Assembly (NCBI GenBank): GCA_029204225.1
Contig: CM055098.1
Span: forward strand, 756,501-820,500
DNA: 64,000 nt
Reading direction: 5' to 3'
From: Diphasiastrum complanatum
Taxonomy: Eukaryota; Streptophyta; Lycopodiopsida; Lycopodiales; Lycopodiaceae
Under the pieces are notes generated by a model. The model was not told the DNA's origin, ran no database searches, and saw nothing but the letters and a program-made list of their open reading frames with translations. How positions within the stretch are numbered: position 1 is the first letter of the stretch; each line of letters opens with the position of its first letter. Shown here in pieces: positions 10,890-25,839 of this stretch. The translations under genes were made by a program, and so were the position numbers.

Positions 10890-11830
10890 TGTTACATATG
10901 TTGGAGAGAGAGAGGGAAAAGAGGAACACGAACGAGAAACGAAACACGAACGAGAAATGAAACATGAACGAGAAACGAAACACAAACGAGAAGCAAACTC
11001 GAACAGAAAGTATTTGTGCGCAGCGGAACGAGCTATACGACTCTCTCCGTAAGCATGACTGCGCCTATCATAATGAACAGAACATTAGTGATGGAAATCA
11101 CGGTCATTCTTGATTACACAGCCAAACATAATAAATGAAGCGCTAGAAGAATAATTTGTCGTGAATAGCAAGACAAATTATGTGTGTCGCGAATGATTCA
11201 CGACGAACTAGACTGTGTTCGACTGATAATTAGTCGCGAAAGGTTCGTGAAAGACAAGACTAAATGTTAGTCGTCTATTATCAGAAAGAGCAATTAGAAA
11301 GATCAGACAGAATGAATAATAAGCATAACAACATTAACACACATCTGAACGCAGAACAAAGAACTATATCAGATTAAGTATATCAAGTATACATGTCAAT
11401 AATGCGGTAGAGCACAAGACAATAGCGGACGAAACCGCACGCTCTACGAAGCTTATACAATATGTAAAGGAATGAAACCTTATTATTGACAGTACAGAAT
11501 TAATGCGCAAGACATCTACTTCATCTATCTAGCTGATAAGCTTTTGACACTAATTTACACACACTCTCCTCTTCTCATCTTTTTCGTCAGGACTCAATCG
11601 TCCAATATTTGACCTCTTGATCAGCTCTCGTTATATCTCTGTATCTATATATATACATAATGTAACAGGTGTGCATATGAAGAAAGTATAGGGTGGATGT
11701 GCTGTCTATAAGAGATCGTGGGTGGCTGCAATCGTTGTCCAGTCTATTAGCGTAGCTGCATGGGGTGAGCGTGAAAAGGGTGTTACGTCAGCCTTTGATT
11801 TTTGTCTTTTCATCGCCTGTGAGAATTTGC
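10890..11830 (-). repeat. LTR-like sequence with an 18-bp tandem repeat
   Basis: The left edge starts TGTTGGAGAGAGAG, a form common at plant copia LTR ends, and runs into about four degenerate 18-bp units (GAAACACGAACGAGAAAC type) between 10925 and 11005. A TATATATATA stretch near 11648-11660 could be the promoter of a minus-oriented LTR. No partner LTR or flanking duplication was found, so this is a tentative solo or truncated LTR. Confidence 0.35.
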
Positions 11831-11833
11831 ATG

Positions 11834-12112
11834 TTAATATGCAAACTGCACAACAACGTGAGTAAATATGAAGCATGAATGAAGGCAGATTAAAAATGGG
11901 ATTTGGGAGAGTAGAGGAGACAAAAATCCAACAGCATATGCTTCCCTGCTAACACCTGCAAAATCACAAGCACCCTGAATTATAGTCTTAGCTAAAAAAT
12001 ATTTAATGTCCACCATCAAAGACTCTGTTACTTTGCACTTTACATTTGAACTCCTACAGTCAATATTGAGCCCAATGACATTCCAAGTGAAGCTACTAAT
12101 GCAGATCTGCAA
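11834..12112 (-). other. Minus-strand open stretch of unknown nature (92 codons)
   Basis: This 92-codon open stretch contains SLMVDIKYFLAKTIIQ and GACDFAGVSREAYAVGF, which look coding but match no family I know. Sequence to 12800 on the same strand includes the NLDLWTDG remnant noted for 5180-5401, so the whole 10.4-12.8 kb region may hold one decayed, unidentified element. Confidence 0.25.
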
Positions 12113-12918
12113 AAAGATAGATAGTTAGCATAATATCACCGTAGCTGAAATAAATCCATATGTCATTGATCAAGTTACAAAAATCAGAATATGCTTATTT
12201 GAATGCACGAATCCTTCTATTTCGATAACTTCCTTTTAAAATAGTTTGAATATCCTTGCAACTTTTCGCTTTCGCTTCTTATTCCCAGCCTTCTTCTTAG
12301 CCAATTCCACATCCTTCAGTGATTGTAAGTTTTTAATTCGAATAGATTATAAGATTGATTGCATTTGCTCTAGTTCTGATTTGATATCGATTGTTATCTT
12401 TGTGATGATTCATTATGTCTTTTACGTTGTTCATTTTCCTCTAAGGTCTTTTGGAAAAGACAATCTCTATTCTGACAATAAGAATATATCCGTTCATTTC
12501 ACATTCTAAAAAGTGAATTTTCTTCATATAAAATTGATTTTCATTATTCTTCAATCTCTCATGATATCCTAGTAATCTAGTATGCCCATTGCATATCCAT
12601 GTAACTAGAGAATGTGTGATGAGTCAAAAAGTGCTAGAATCTTGAGGATATAATGTTCCATCTGTCCACAAATCCAAGTTCTTCTTTTTTTATGCCCTAT
12701 AACGAGAATGATCTTCAACAGATATTTGAATTCCTTTGTCTCTTCTTTTCTATAGAGGTGTCAAATCAGTAGGGATATCCAAATGTAGATGATACAACGT
12801 CGTAATGAGAAAAAACAAGAAAGTAATCAAATGCATCAAAGTACTAAGAACAGATTTTTTATTATATACTCTGTACCATCAATCCATTGATTTTGTTTTT
12901 CTGTCTGATTCAAATTTG

Positions 12919-13050
12919 AGATGGCGCTGATATTTTCATTCCAGTGGAAAGATGGCACTCATATTTGGAGATGGCGCTCATATTTTCATTCCGATGTGAA
13001 GATGGCGTTCATATTTGAAGATGGCACTCAAATTTTCATTCTAATGGAGG
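12919..13050. repeat. Degenerate tandem repeat, about 50-bp unit
   Basis: A phrase of the form GATGGCGCTCATATTTTCATTC followed by a shorter GATGGCRYTCATATTTG phrase is repeated about two and a half times. The units are divergent, so the array is old. Confidence 0.7.
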
Positions 13051-13371
13051 GAATGCCTATTTATACATTTTGTTTTTTTTTCCCTAATTTGAATTTGTGT
13101 ATGGCGGCATATTCTAGATCCAATGAGAAGATTTTCCTCTTCGTAACCGATGGAGGGAATGTATTTTCGAATTTACACAAGTTGGACTGTGAACAATTTA
13201 GAGTTCTTAACTGTGACAGTAGACACTATGGTTAGATCATTGGGAGTTGGGGAGGCCTTGGCAGTGGTGGGGACAAGCAAATAAACAATATTGCTTTTTT
13301 TATTTTGATTTTTTTCTTTATCCTACATGGCATTCCTTAAAGGGTCTTTTTGATATTGAGAACTCCTCTAA

Positions 13372-13645
13372 TGTCATTTTTCTATTTGACTCTCTCATTG
13401 TTTTGTTTGACTGTCTGGTCTTCCGCTTTCACAAAGCAACTTTGATTATTTGTGTTTGCCTACAGAAATTGTAGTGCATGCACAAAGGAGACTCCAATCC
13501 ACATCTCCCAATAGGTTATCTAGAATGGCCATATGGGATCTTGTATTAAAAATCTAGCAAGTCTAGGTTCTTGCGGACCAACCATCACTAAAGCACTAGG
13601 TAATTTTACGTAAGCAAACTCTTATCTATGCTTTTCTTGAAACAA
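13372..13645 (+). repeat. Chimeric A-B repeat copy
   Basis: Positions 13372-13512 match repeat A (6331-6485) and 13513-13645 match repeat B (9398-9525), joined with only a few bases between them. The roughly 2.9 kb of copia and unknown polyprotein lying between A and B at the first locus is absent here. Confidence 0.7.
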
Positions 13646-14099
13646 AACAAAAGATATATATATATATAACTATGCTCTCTACAATTTTGATAACACCAGC
13701 GACTCATCATCACCAAATGCTACCATCCCAAGGACTAGTCAGAGGCAATGCCATGGCACCTATTTGGTCGTGGGAGAATGTTGTTCGATTTTTGGAACGA
13801 CATCAACAACAGACTCTTGCAGTAAAACCAAATGTTATACAAATGAATTAGAGAGTCGAAAGTATTAGAAATGGGCAACCAGTTGGCATCATGTGTGTGT
13901 GAGTCCAACATTGGGCCTTAAGCTAGTATGTGCCATGGAGCACAACTAATTAAATAAATCATTTAAAAACTTAGCTTTAGAAAAGTTCCTAAGTTAAGAA
14001 ACATAACTTGTCCGCAAAAAACACAAAGTGATATTGACAGTCAAGTTGTGATCCTGATGGAACTTTTGTAGCCAATGGGTGATGAGGAGGTTCCACTCT

Positions 14100-14475
<376 letters not shown>

Positions 14476-14529
14476 CAACAGTCATCCAGTTCCCCTACGA
14501 CTCACTAACAAACCCATAATAATCCACCA

Positions 14530-14700
14530 TCATGAGTTTAGGCCTTCAACCATTAATTATGACCATATACACACGAGGCCCCCCCCTCATAATCATTATT
14601 AATGTATGGGTCGAGGTAGGCCTACTAGCCTCTAACAGGATAATCAATCTGAGATTAGTCATGGGCATGACAGAACCAAAAGTTTGAGACGGTACCAAAT
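14530..14700 (+). repeat. Dispersed repeat C, copy 1 (second copy about 60990-61150)
   Basis: Both copies read TAGGCC, CAACCATTAATTATGAC, CTCATAA, TTAAT/TTAGT, CATGGGT and CATGGGCATGACA in the same order and spacing over about 150 bp. Neither has a coding frame. The flanks differ, so this is a dispersed element rather than a local duplication. Confidence 0.7.
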
Positions 14701-15239
14701 TAAAAAGATTTGATGCCTTGTGGCTAAGTGCCCTTCTACAATCAAGAGTTTGGCATATAATGAATGAGACTCAATTTGAGAAATTTCGAGCATCCATTTC
14801 TGAGTTCTTATTTGATATTTAGAACCATATTGAGCCCTATACCTAGTGATTATCATATCCAATCCTTACTCATTGATTGACGAAGTGTCAAAGTCCCAAA
14901 TTTCTCGTATATCTCATTTTTTGTCAAGTAAGAAAAAAGATTGAAAATATTTTGACTCAAAACCAATTCAAATCCATTTCAACTCTTAGAATAAGAGTCT
15001 TTAGACCCGAGTGAGTCTATTAGAGGTGATTGGATCTAAACTTCATGCTTTCAATTTCATTATTAGTGTCCATTTCTTAGTGAATTTGGCAAAGTCAATC
15101 ATTTTCAATATTTTTGACATTGGTAGAGAGTGTATCATTGTTAGTGAGCAAGATGATTATGGATCTTGCTAATCTTGTGTCTGCATTTTTATTAGATTGC
15201 AAGAATCAAGAACATCACTTTTGAACATTTCTCACACAT

Positions 15240-16660
15240 GTTACTTGGTGTACAATCCTTACTTTGTAATGGCATTGTCTCCGAGGTAAATGAACCTTTT
15301 GGTGTTGTAGGGCAAATAGTCGATAAACCATTCTTGATGGCCCGTCATGTGTTGTGTCGCTCCAAAATCGAGGAACCATTCCTTAGATTGTTTGACATGG
15401 TGATGATTCACCGCTTGCTGCTCGTCGTCGTCTTTGACATTCTGATTTGTGTTTATAGTTGCAATGGCTTGTTGATCCTGCTATTTCTTCTTGTGTTGTT
15501 GAACTTCAAGATTCGGCTATCTTGGATTTTGTTTCTATCACTGCCTCTGATTGTTGTCAAATTGTTTGACAGCTTTCTTCTTCTGTTGCTTCTTCATGTT
15601 CTTCTTGGAGAATAGATCATACGAGTCATTGATGGAGGACGAGAATCACGGGCTAGGTCTAAAACATGAAAATTAACTGATTCTCTATAATTTTGAATTT
15701 TCATTGGGAGATTTGGCACTTTCACATTCCAAGTCTTCATCTCTACTCTTGAAGCTAGATAACTCTGTATCTATGATTGTTGGCTTCAATTGTCAATCTA
15801 CACAAGTTGACAATTAGTAAAGTTATCAGTAGAACCATTGTTTAATAAAATGCTAACTTCTAGATCTTTAATTGTGCATATTAATCAAAACAGTCCATTA
15901 GACAATAAAGAAGCAGTACTAAAAGAACATTCACGCTCACAATCAAACATGTTGATTCCAAAGTATTACCTTTACCACTAGGGATCTCGATCAACTATAC
16001 CATAGGTTCCTTCTTGTTAGGACAAAATTTCATCATGTGCCCAAGCTTGTTACAAATGAAACAAAAGTTTGTCTTTTTAGCCTTGATCTAGGATATATAT
16101 TATTTTATCTTTTTTTTTTCTTCGGCGATTTCGATGCCATTTGATCCAATTCATCAAAATGCTTTGTAGCTCGGTCTAGACCTCACATCTTCGTCTTCTT
16201 GGTTTTTTAAGTGGTCAAAATTTGTTGAATTTGCTTCTTGGATGCCACCACTCTAGAATCAATATGCCTTCATGATGCAACAAGTATCTTTGAGGTTTGA
16301 AACACATTTTTTTTGTAGTCATTCTGATAATGGGTAGGCTACCCTAGGACAAACTACCAAAGTGCCAATTTAGGATTGAATGATGGAACTCGATTGAAGA
16401 AATCCATAAATCTCTAGATACAAGAATCTAAGCTCTTACTACCCATCTTGTAGTTCACGAACTTTTGGCAATAATCGATGTCATCTACAATTACAAATGC
16501 TTTTCTAAAGACATTCACAAATGCTTCCCAAGTCGTGGGCTATTGTCAGATTGAGCCACCACGACGACTCCTTGCCTCGTAGAAACAACACGATGCTCTC
16601 AATCTTGAAGAAACTTAAGGTTTCTGCCCACAAAGCATTGTTAGCTTACAAACCGCAAAC
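15240..16660 (-). pseudogene. Ty3/gypsy gag-zinc knuckle-protease remnant
   Basis: The minus strand shows gypsy order from right to left. A gag segment around 16390-16640 includes YCQKFVNYKMGSKSLD and FMDFFNRVPSFNPKLAL. A CCHC knuckle (CFICNKLGHMMKFC) lies at about 16020-16075, then a protease active-site block reading NNGSTDNF near 15830-15850 where a D-T/S-G triplet is expected. Frames change repeatedly and there is no RT in this piece. It is not collinear with the other minus-strand gypsy copy at 1-2.5 kb. Confidence 0.7.
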
Positions 16661-16699
16661 ATAGTCTACCGCTATTGCAACCACATCGCTACTTACGTG

Positions 16700-17640
16700 G
16701 AGGGCGACGACAACAAAGACCAACAAATTGCAAACCTTAACTTTGAGCAAACAAACGATGATGTTTGTAGGAAGCCGCAAGTCAACTCCTGCGGACTGCC
16801 AGCGATGACCAAAGGCCAACCACAATGACCTCGACTATGGTTGCATAAGCATGGCCTTGGAGTCGGTGCACTTTACACCCCATGATCAACTAAGTACCAA
16901 GACAGCAGACTGACACCACGGACGAAGCCCACAGTAAACTAAATACAACAACATGGTAGGTTTAGGAGTTCTTGTAATCATTCTCTTACATTAAATACCA
17001 CCCCCTTTCTCTAATCAAATACACACACACGCACACACACACACACACATATATATATAGGAGTAATAGAGAGAAGTAAGAATATATGACAAGTGCGTGA
17101 GCAATTTTATAGAAAGACAAGTTTGAATCACCGGATGCTGAATGTGAGGATGAAAAGCCGTTCACTAGTATGTGTGAGACGAGCTGAATCAATCACACCT
17201 CTAAGATTAGACTTAGAGAGATATAGATAGAAGTATTTGCTAGTAAGCACTCCTTCATCTATTCTATCCGCAAGGGACAAAGTTCTCTTGCGATAGCGTG
17301 CTATGCGGTATGCCAAATAGCATTCTAGGAATCACTAAGATTGAGTAGATTTTACTTTATCTCTTGACGATGATATGCAATTCTTGAATGCATTATGTCA
17401 ATCAAATGTCCTTCTAGATCAGCTGTTACTTGTTCTATTTGTTAATCCGCACAAAGGCTCATCATAACTAAATTAGCAGAAGATCAGGAACTGATCACTG
17501 CACCTTAGAAGAGGTAAGATCTTAATTGAAAGTAGTAGCTCCAGTTATGAGTTCTAGTCTATCTAGGTATATCAGGAATCTATAAAGGTAGGACATTCCA
17601 AATAACAGTTCATGTCTCTACTGTTCCAATAATTTATATA
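16700..17640. other. No gene seen; probable copia LTR at the right end
   Basis: No coding sequence is recognised. An AC microsatellite with one GC interruption (17023-17049) runs into TATATATATA. The right part, up to the primer-binding site at 17649, should be the 5' LTR of the copia fragment that follows; its start is not determined. Confidence 0.4.
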
Positions 17641-17648
17641 TCTCCAAT

Positions 17649-17945
17649 AGTGGTATCAGAACCATTTAATCTGACAAGTCAGAGCCCACAAGGTTTCTGA
17701 GACCAGATAAATAATAGTTGAGAAACTAAACATTGTGAGACGACAATGGCATCCATAAGTAGCATTCAATCAAAGATTTGCACAATCCTTCAATCAGATG
17801 GATCAAACTACTTAGCTTCAAAAGTGAAGACATCACTCATCCTGAGAGGAGAAGCATTTTGACCCTGGGTGGACGGGACCGAAAAAATACGAATGAAAGC
17901 AAAAGAATGACAAAGCAGTAGCTGTCATATCCTTCTCCATTGAAG
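17649..17945 (+). pseudogene. Ty1/copia primer-binding site and gag N-terminus
   Basis: TGGTATCAGAACC at about 17650 is a primer-binding site for initiator methionine tRNA. Downstream an ATG at 17750 opens MASISSIQSKICTIL, then DGSNYLASKVKTSLILRG, followed by a stop (GCATTTTGA) in the middle of the conserved gag start. The same family is present on the minus strand at 50.2 kb, where the matching start is MASINSIHSKICTIL. The sequence is cut short and meets a minus-strand copia fragment near 17950. Confidence 0.8.
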
Positions 17946-17949
17946 ACAT

Positions 17950-18240
17950 ACATCTATCTACAACACTTAAGGCTGATCTTAACTTGATAAATGAAGCCTT
18001 TGGCAAGGCTTTAGTGAGAAGATCAACAAGGCAATTTGAAGAAGATACATGTTGCAACTTGATCTCCTTTGTTTGAACCTTTTCTCTCACAAAATGGTGA
18101 GCAATCTCTATGTGCTTTCTCATTGCATGGAATGTGGTATTGGTTGCTAATGCTTGGCGTAATTGGTTGTCACAATATATGATTGGCTGCTCCTCAGTCT
18201 CCATGACTTGTAGCTCCACCAATGGCCTCTTTAACAGAGT
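17950..18240 (-). pseudogene. Ty1/copia RNase H C-terminal fragment
   Basis: The minus strand encodes EEQPIIYCDNQLRQALATN, KHIEIAHHFVREKVQ and CLVDLLTKALPKASFIKL, the conserved end of copia RNase H. It runs opposite to the copia gag immediately to its left, so the two pieces cannot be one intact element. The fragment is open for 129 codons. Confidence 0.85.
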
Positions 18241-18249
18241 TCTTCCACA

Positions 18250-19755
18250 GGTGCCTTTTGGCGTGCGTTCATTCCTCGTACTCCACCTCCTCTTATTGAT
18301 AACTTACAGACATGGACCACATATGCCACCTCACTCTACACTATACCTACGGATTCACCCATTTCTATATTCTCACAACCATGTGAATTCACCTTCTTCG
18401 CTCCCAACATGGTCCAAGATGTCATTAAAAGATAGAAGACCCTTCGTACGCGAGATATTGAGGACCTTGAATCAATAGATCCCCATTGTGGTGAACAAAG
18501 GCTCCAACAAGGTGCATCCATTGATCCACCATGCTTGTGCTAGGGAGTATCATGACATCCGTCTTGGTCGGAACGCCACGATGAAAAACATAATGAGGAG
18601 ACTAACTAGTATAAGTGATTAAATACATGATGAGAAAAAGTATAAGTTGAAGGCAAATGATGCAAGAGTGTATCAGAAGGCAATGTAAAATGTTTGGAAA
18701 GTTTTGGTCGCTGAAAATTTTTACAAAAGCTACGCTAGCACAAGTGAGAAATGAAATCGAAATCTGCCCTTTTATAGGCTGATTTGGAGGGTCCATTAAA
18801 CAATGTACTAGTTTGGCGCAAAATTTGGATTGAAGCTGCTGCCAGTTGGCTAAAAAATTGGCCATCTCATCACATGGCAACCTAGATGTAATATGAAAAG
18901 GGTGGAGAGCCATTTGGAATCTTTTATTTGGGGGGTGGGCTTTGAGTCTTCACGCTTTCCACGAATCTCTGAAATGGATAATGGCCATAGTTGTACAAGC
19001 CTACAAAATTCCAATTCCTTCAATCATGAGTTTAAAGTTTCATTTATTTCCGAAAAGGTGGAGAAGCAACGAAGAGCGCGTGGCAGCTCCGAGGGGCCAC
19101 GTCAGCAGGCGCTCAATGGTTGATTGAAATTCGACCGCCCACCTACCTACCCCACCCACCCCTTTCCTTTAACAGAATTGCCGATGGTTCGCAGTGAAAG
19201 CGTGGTGAGGTTAAGGACGCTCTCGTGCTCCTCGTATGGTAATGGCACGCTACATGTTTCCAAGTGCCGAGTATTGAATTGGAAGGAAGGCTCTTCTGCC
19301 CAACTTTAGGGCCAATGTTTGAGGTCCTTAGCCCTAATTTCGTTTTAGGGTTTATTGGCACCTCATTTGTTGTTCGTTTTTTAATAATCTGCTTATGGGT
19401 CAGAGCAAATATGAGTATACAAATGGTCCATATAGTCACCCGACCTAAACCTAACTGGAGTCAATCAAAAGGCTCAAAAACCGTGTTCTTCTTCAATGCT
19501 TTGGATATTTGGTTCGTGTTTGGGAAAGCTAACAAAGTATATGAATGAAGTATGCATTATTTGTTAAAAATAGATATCATAATGCAAGTAAAAACTTTAA
19601 TGAGATTAATAGGTCTTAGAAAATCAAGAAGCTTAACAAAAATGCAAGCTGTTTGAGAGGTTATCAAAACAATGCTCTGGTTGCTTCAACTCATATTTAG
19701 AGCATACCCTATTCTTTTTTGTCAACTTTTGTACTCAAACACCTTAACTTCCCAT
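18250..19755. other. No recognisable gene
   Basis: Open stretches up to about 120 codons occur on both strands but overlap each other and show no known motif. I see no terminal repeat or RNA gene. Confidence 0.45.
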
Positions 19756-19756
19756 G

Positions 19757-21950
19757 TGAAGTGTTGTAGCACATCATTATAGTGTGAAACTAGAATGAGT
19801 GTGGTAGCACATCAGTATAGTGTGAATCTGTAATGGCAGTTCACAATCAGATGAAGTTGATATAGTAGCTAGTTTGAGCATGTGCACTTTATACAACTTC
19901 TTGGTAGTTAGGATGACACGTAAGTGAAATGCCTTCTGAGCGATTGTACTTCTTTTTTAAAATAATGCTAATGAAAGACTAGTAGATAGAATTTGGATGA
20001 ATAAGATTTAGACACGTTTGTTTGATCATTGTGTGCATGATTTGTGAATTTTGCTTTTTGATTTATAGCAAGTAAATTTGTGACACATCACCTCACCAAA
20101 GGTCATATGGGCCCATGTATTTGAAATCATTATTGAAGCAACGTTGTTGCATGGGCGAGATCTTTCGGATATGCACACACACACACACATGCATCCAAGG
20201 TAATTTTGCTCAACCTTCAATCAGAAGCTGGAAATTAAATGCATGGGCCGATCGAACAAAGAGCGATCGAGAGATTCAAGGGAAGTATGAGCTATGAAAG
20301 TCGAGGATCAAAATGGTTTTGGAGGAGAAGGGGCTTTGGGGTTTCGTGGAAGGAATTGAGGATCCTCCTATGCCCGGATCAAGAGGGAGCGGTAAATGCT
20401 AAAGTTGTCAAAGCAATTCAAATCAGGGAACATAAAACATTCACAACCATATGTTTGAACTGGGGTAGACCCCTCTTGCATAGGTCTAGATGCCAAGAAT
20501 GTTGGACAAGTATGGAAGACGCTACATCTATGAGCGAAGAGCACGACCAATGTACTACTACTAAGGAGGAAGCTGGCCAACATGAAGATGAGGGAGGAGG
20601 ACTCATTATTGGAGCATCTTGAGAAGATGAAAGGGTTAGGCCCAACAACTAGAATCAACATGAACACCTTTAAAAAGGACCCAAGTTTTGTTCACGATAT
20701 TGGAAAGTCTTCTTGTCTCATATAATCCACTGATCATGGTTCTTGACAACAATCATGTTGAGGATCTTGAACTCACCAATGTTGTGTCGAGGTTGTTGCA
20801 AGAGGACGACACAAGAAACATGCCAAGTGACAAGGGACGAATTGGAATTGACTGGAAGGACGTCAATTGTGAGATTTAGGGATAATCAAGACCATCTGTA
20901 TACATAGACCCCCTAGAGATTTGACATAGTGAAATTTGTCAGTCATGTGTAGGAAAAGAGAGTCATGGAGCCAAAAAGGTTTGCAGAAGCATAGTCTGCC
21001 AAGAATGGAAATGATTGTAGAGATAAATTTAATCAAAAGGAATGAAGCCTCGAAATTGATTAGAAGGAAGGCAGTAGGATGCAAATGGGTTTTCAAAATA
21101 AAATACTAGACTGAGGGTGGTGAAGTACTTCAGGGGAATTGCAAATGTTGGTCCTATGTGCAAGGCTGTCAAGGGACAAGTGTCAGTGGGATAAGCCGAG
21201 GAGGGAATGTGGACACACAAATGGATACATATATATGATGACAGGTTCTGTGTAAGCTGGAGTCGTAGGAAGTAGCATCCATGACCGGCTTACATTGACA
21301 ATATTTGAATATATGGGGGTATGCCATGTTACTAAAGAATTCCTATGGATGCAAGCCATGCTGGGAGAGCTAGGGATTGACAGCTCAGATATGATGATTT
21401 TCAACGACAGTAAGAGGTGCCTATTTCTTAGCAAGAACACTAGATTCTATAAAAAGAGCAAACATTTAGAAATCCTTTACAATTTTTTCAGGGGCCTAGT
21501 AGTTCAGGAAGGAATGTTGAAGCTGAAATTTTGCGCTACTGATTTTATGTTTGCCAACATAATGATGAAATCTTTACCTAAAAATTACTTTGCTTATTTG
21601 AGAGAAATTAGAAGGTAAGTTTGATATGTAGCTTAAGGAGACCGTGAAGTGAGAAAGAGCTTCTAAACCTATAATGGCACTTCACAATCAATACAACAGT
21701 TAGTTAGTTAGTTAAAATATGATTGCCTTAATGGTACGTGCACTTTATATAACATTTTGGTAATTAGGATGACACGCAAGGAAAATGCCTTATTGGCAAT
21801 TGTACCCCTTTTTGTATATAATGCCAATGAAAGAAGAAGTACAAAGGATGAATAAGGTTCAGACACAACATTGTGTGCATGATGTGTGAATTTTGCTTTT
21901 GATCCATATCAAGTACATTTATGACACATAACCTCACATTTAGTCCTTTA
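19757..21950 (+). mobile_element. Short decayed Ty1/copia element with two LTRs
   Basis: Two direct repeats of about 300-345 bp bracket copia remnants. The left LTR is about 19757-20100 and the right LTR about 21645-21950; both start TGAAGTG and share GTGCACTTTATA, TTAGGATGACAC and GTGTGCATGAT phrases. Between them the plus strand shows a gag start (LEEKGLWGFVEGIED, about 20310), an RT phrase (VGCKWVFKIKY, about 21070) and an RNase H end (21295-21618). Much of pol is deleted, leaving about 2.2 kb. I could not identify a target duplication or a primer-binding site, so the outer ends are approximate. Confidence 0.7.
21295..21618 (+). pseudogene. Ty1/copia RNase H C-terminal fragment (inside the 19.8-21.95 kb element)
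   Basis: The reading frame encodes EYMGVCHVTKEFLWMQAML, MIFNDSKRCLFLSKN, KKSKHLEILYNFFRGLV and MMKSLPKNYFAYL, the full set of end-of-copia RNase H blocks. It is open for 107 codons and lies just before the right LTR, where a copia 3' coding end belongs. Confidence 0.85.
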
Positions 21951-21999
21951 AGTTCTTCATGGGACAAATGTATATACTGTAAGGCAATCAAAATGCAAG

Positions 22000-23155
22000 A
22001 ATCACACTCTTTCCATCATTGGGTACATTTCGGTTCTCTCTCTCACCATTTTTTTCACTCAAGCTTTCCACCCATTTCCAACTCATAGTTTTGGCTCTAA
22101 AACCTTAAATCCCAAGCCATTTTTTGCCCCTTGTATCGGCTCATTTGCTTCGTGTGCTTTTGTGTGTTATGTTTTGGGTATACTCCTCCAGTTTGTTTTA
22201 TTGCTTACTTAAGGGATTATTGCAAAGGTCGTGTACCATGTAACCATCCTACTTAATTGCCAATCAACACACAATAGGTGTGAAGGTAAGTTTCACCCAT
22301 GTGCAAGTATCTGGTTGGCGAAGAGCAAGGCTACTATATGCGATATTTTATTGCCTTCTCAGAAAGTGTTGGTTTTTGTGGTTAAGAGGGAAGAAACATA
22401 ACTAGAAATAGCATTGACTCCTACCTCGTGGCTCTGTAGGGGGCCGGTATGGGTCAAAACTATTTCGAGTCACATCTCTCTCCACTATAGCCCTTTTCTA
22501 CCCCTGTTTTAGTGATATTGGGAGAATTTTTTTGATTTTGGAACAAATTAATTTTTCTCTCTATCCTCTCTAGTGCATGCTTGTGTGCTCGAACTTAAGT
22601 TTGAGCAAAGGAGCATGTGCTTGAACTCAAGTTCATAGGTTTTTGTCAAGGTTTTGTGAGCATAGGACCTCATGAAAGAAAAGAATGGGACTTGGGATTG
22701 TCCCAAAATTACTAAAACAGTCATTGAGATTACATCGGCTTAGTTGGTTACCCTAGCATCCAAAAATTCTTTGGTCCCAAGTTTCAAGCTTTCCCTTGGA
22801 AACCAAGAAGCTCTATTTTCATTTTTACCCAACGAGGTTGGCTCAACACGTTAGCTTGACATCCAAAGTTTCTTTGGTCCTACTTTCAAGATTCCTCTTG
22901 GAACCAATTTGTTTTGAACTAGGGTTTGAAATATACTTAGGACAACCAAGCCTTATAAAACGGATGATTTTTTTTAGAATTTGCTTATGGGGCAAGAAAA
23001 TTTGAGAAGGGCAACTAGACGTCAACAGATCTTAGGGCTTTGAACACCCTAAAAAGAGAACCTTTAAAGTATATATTCCTTGGTTGTGATACAACACTAA
23101 GACTTCCATTTACATTTAGAGCTTGATCGATCAACTTTCTAAGCTGAAAATTGTA
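22000..23155. other. Upstream region of the cysteine protease gene
   Basis: No coding sequence is recognised. A diverged tandem duplication of about 93 bp spans 22745-22910 (phrases ATCCAAA, TTTCTTTGGTCC and CCTTGGAA recur). A TATATATT at about 23071 lies some 85 bp before the protease start codon and could be its TATA box; I have no transcript evidence. Confidence 0.35.
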
Positions 23156-25834
<2,679 letters not shown>

Positions 25835-25839
25835 AGGCA

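Noticed and set aside
10925-11005. CRISPR-like array in the 18-bp repeat
   Set aside because: The units are directly adjacent without unique spacers and the genome is a plant; it is a simple tandem repeat.
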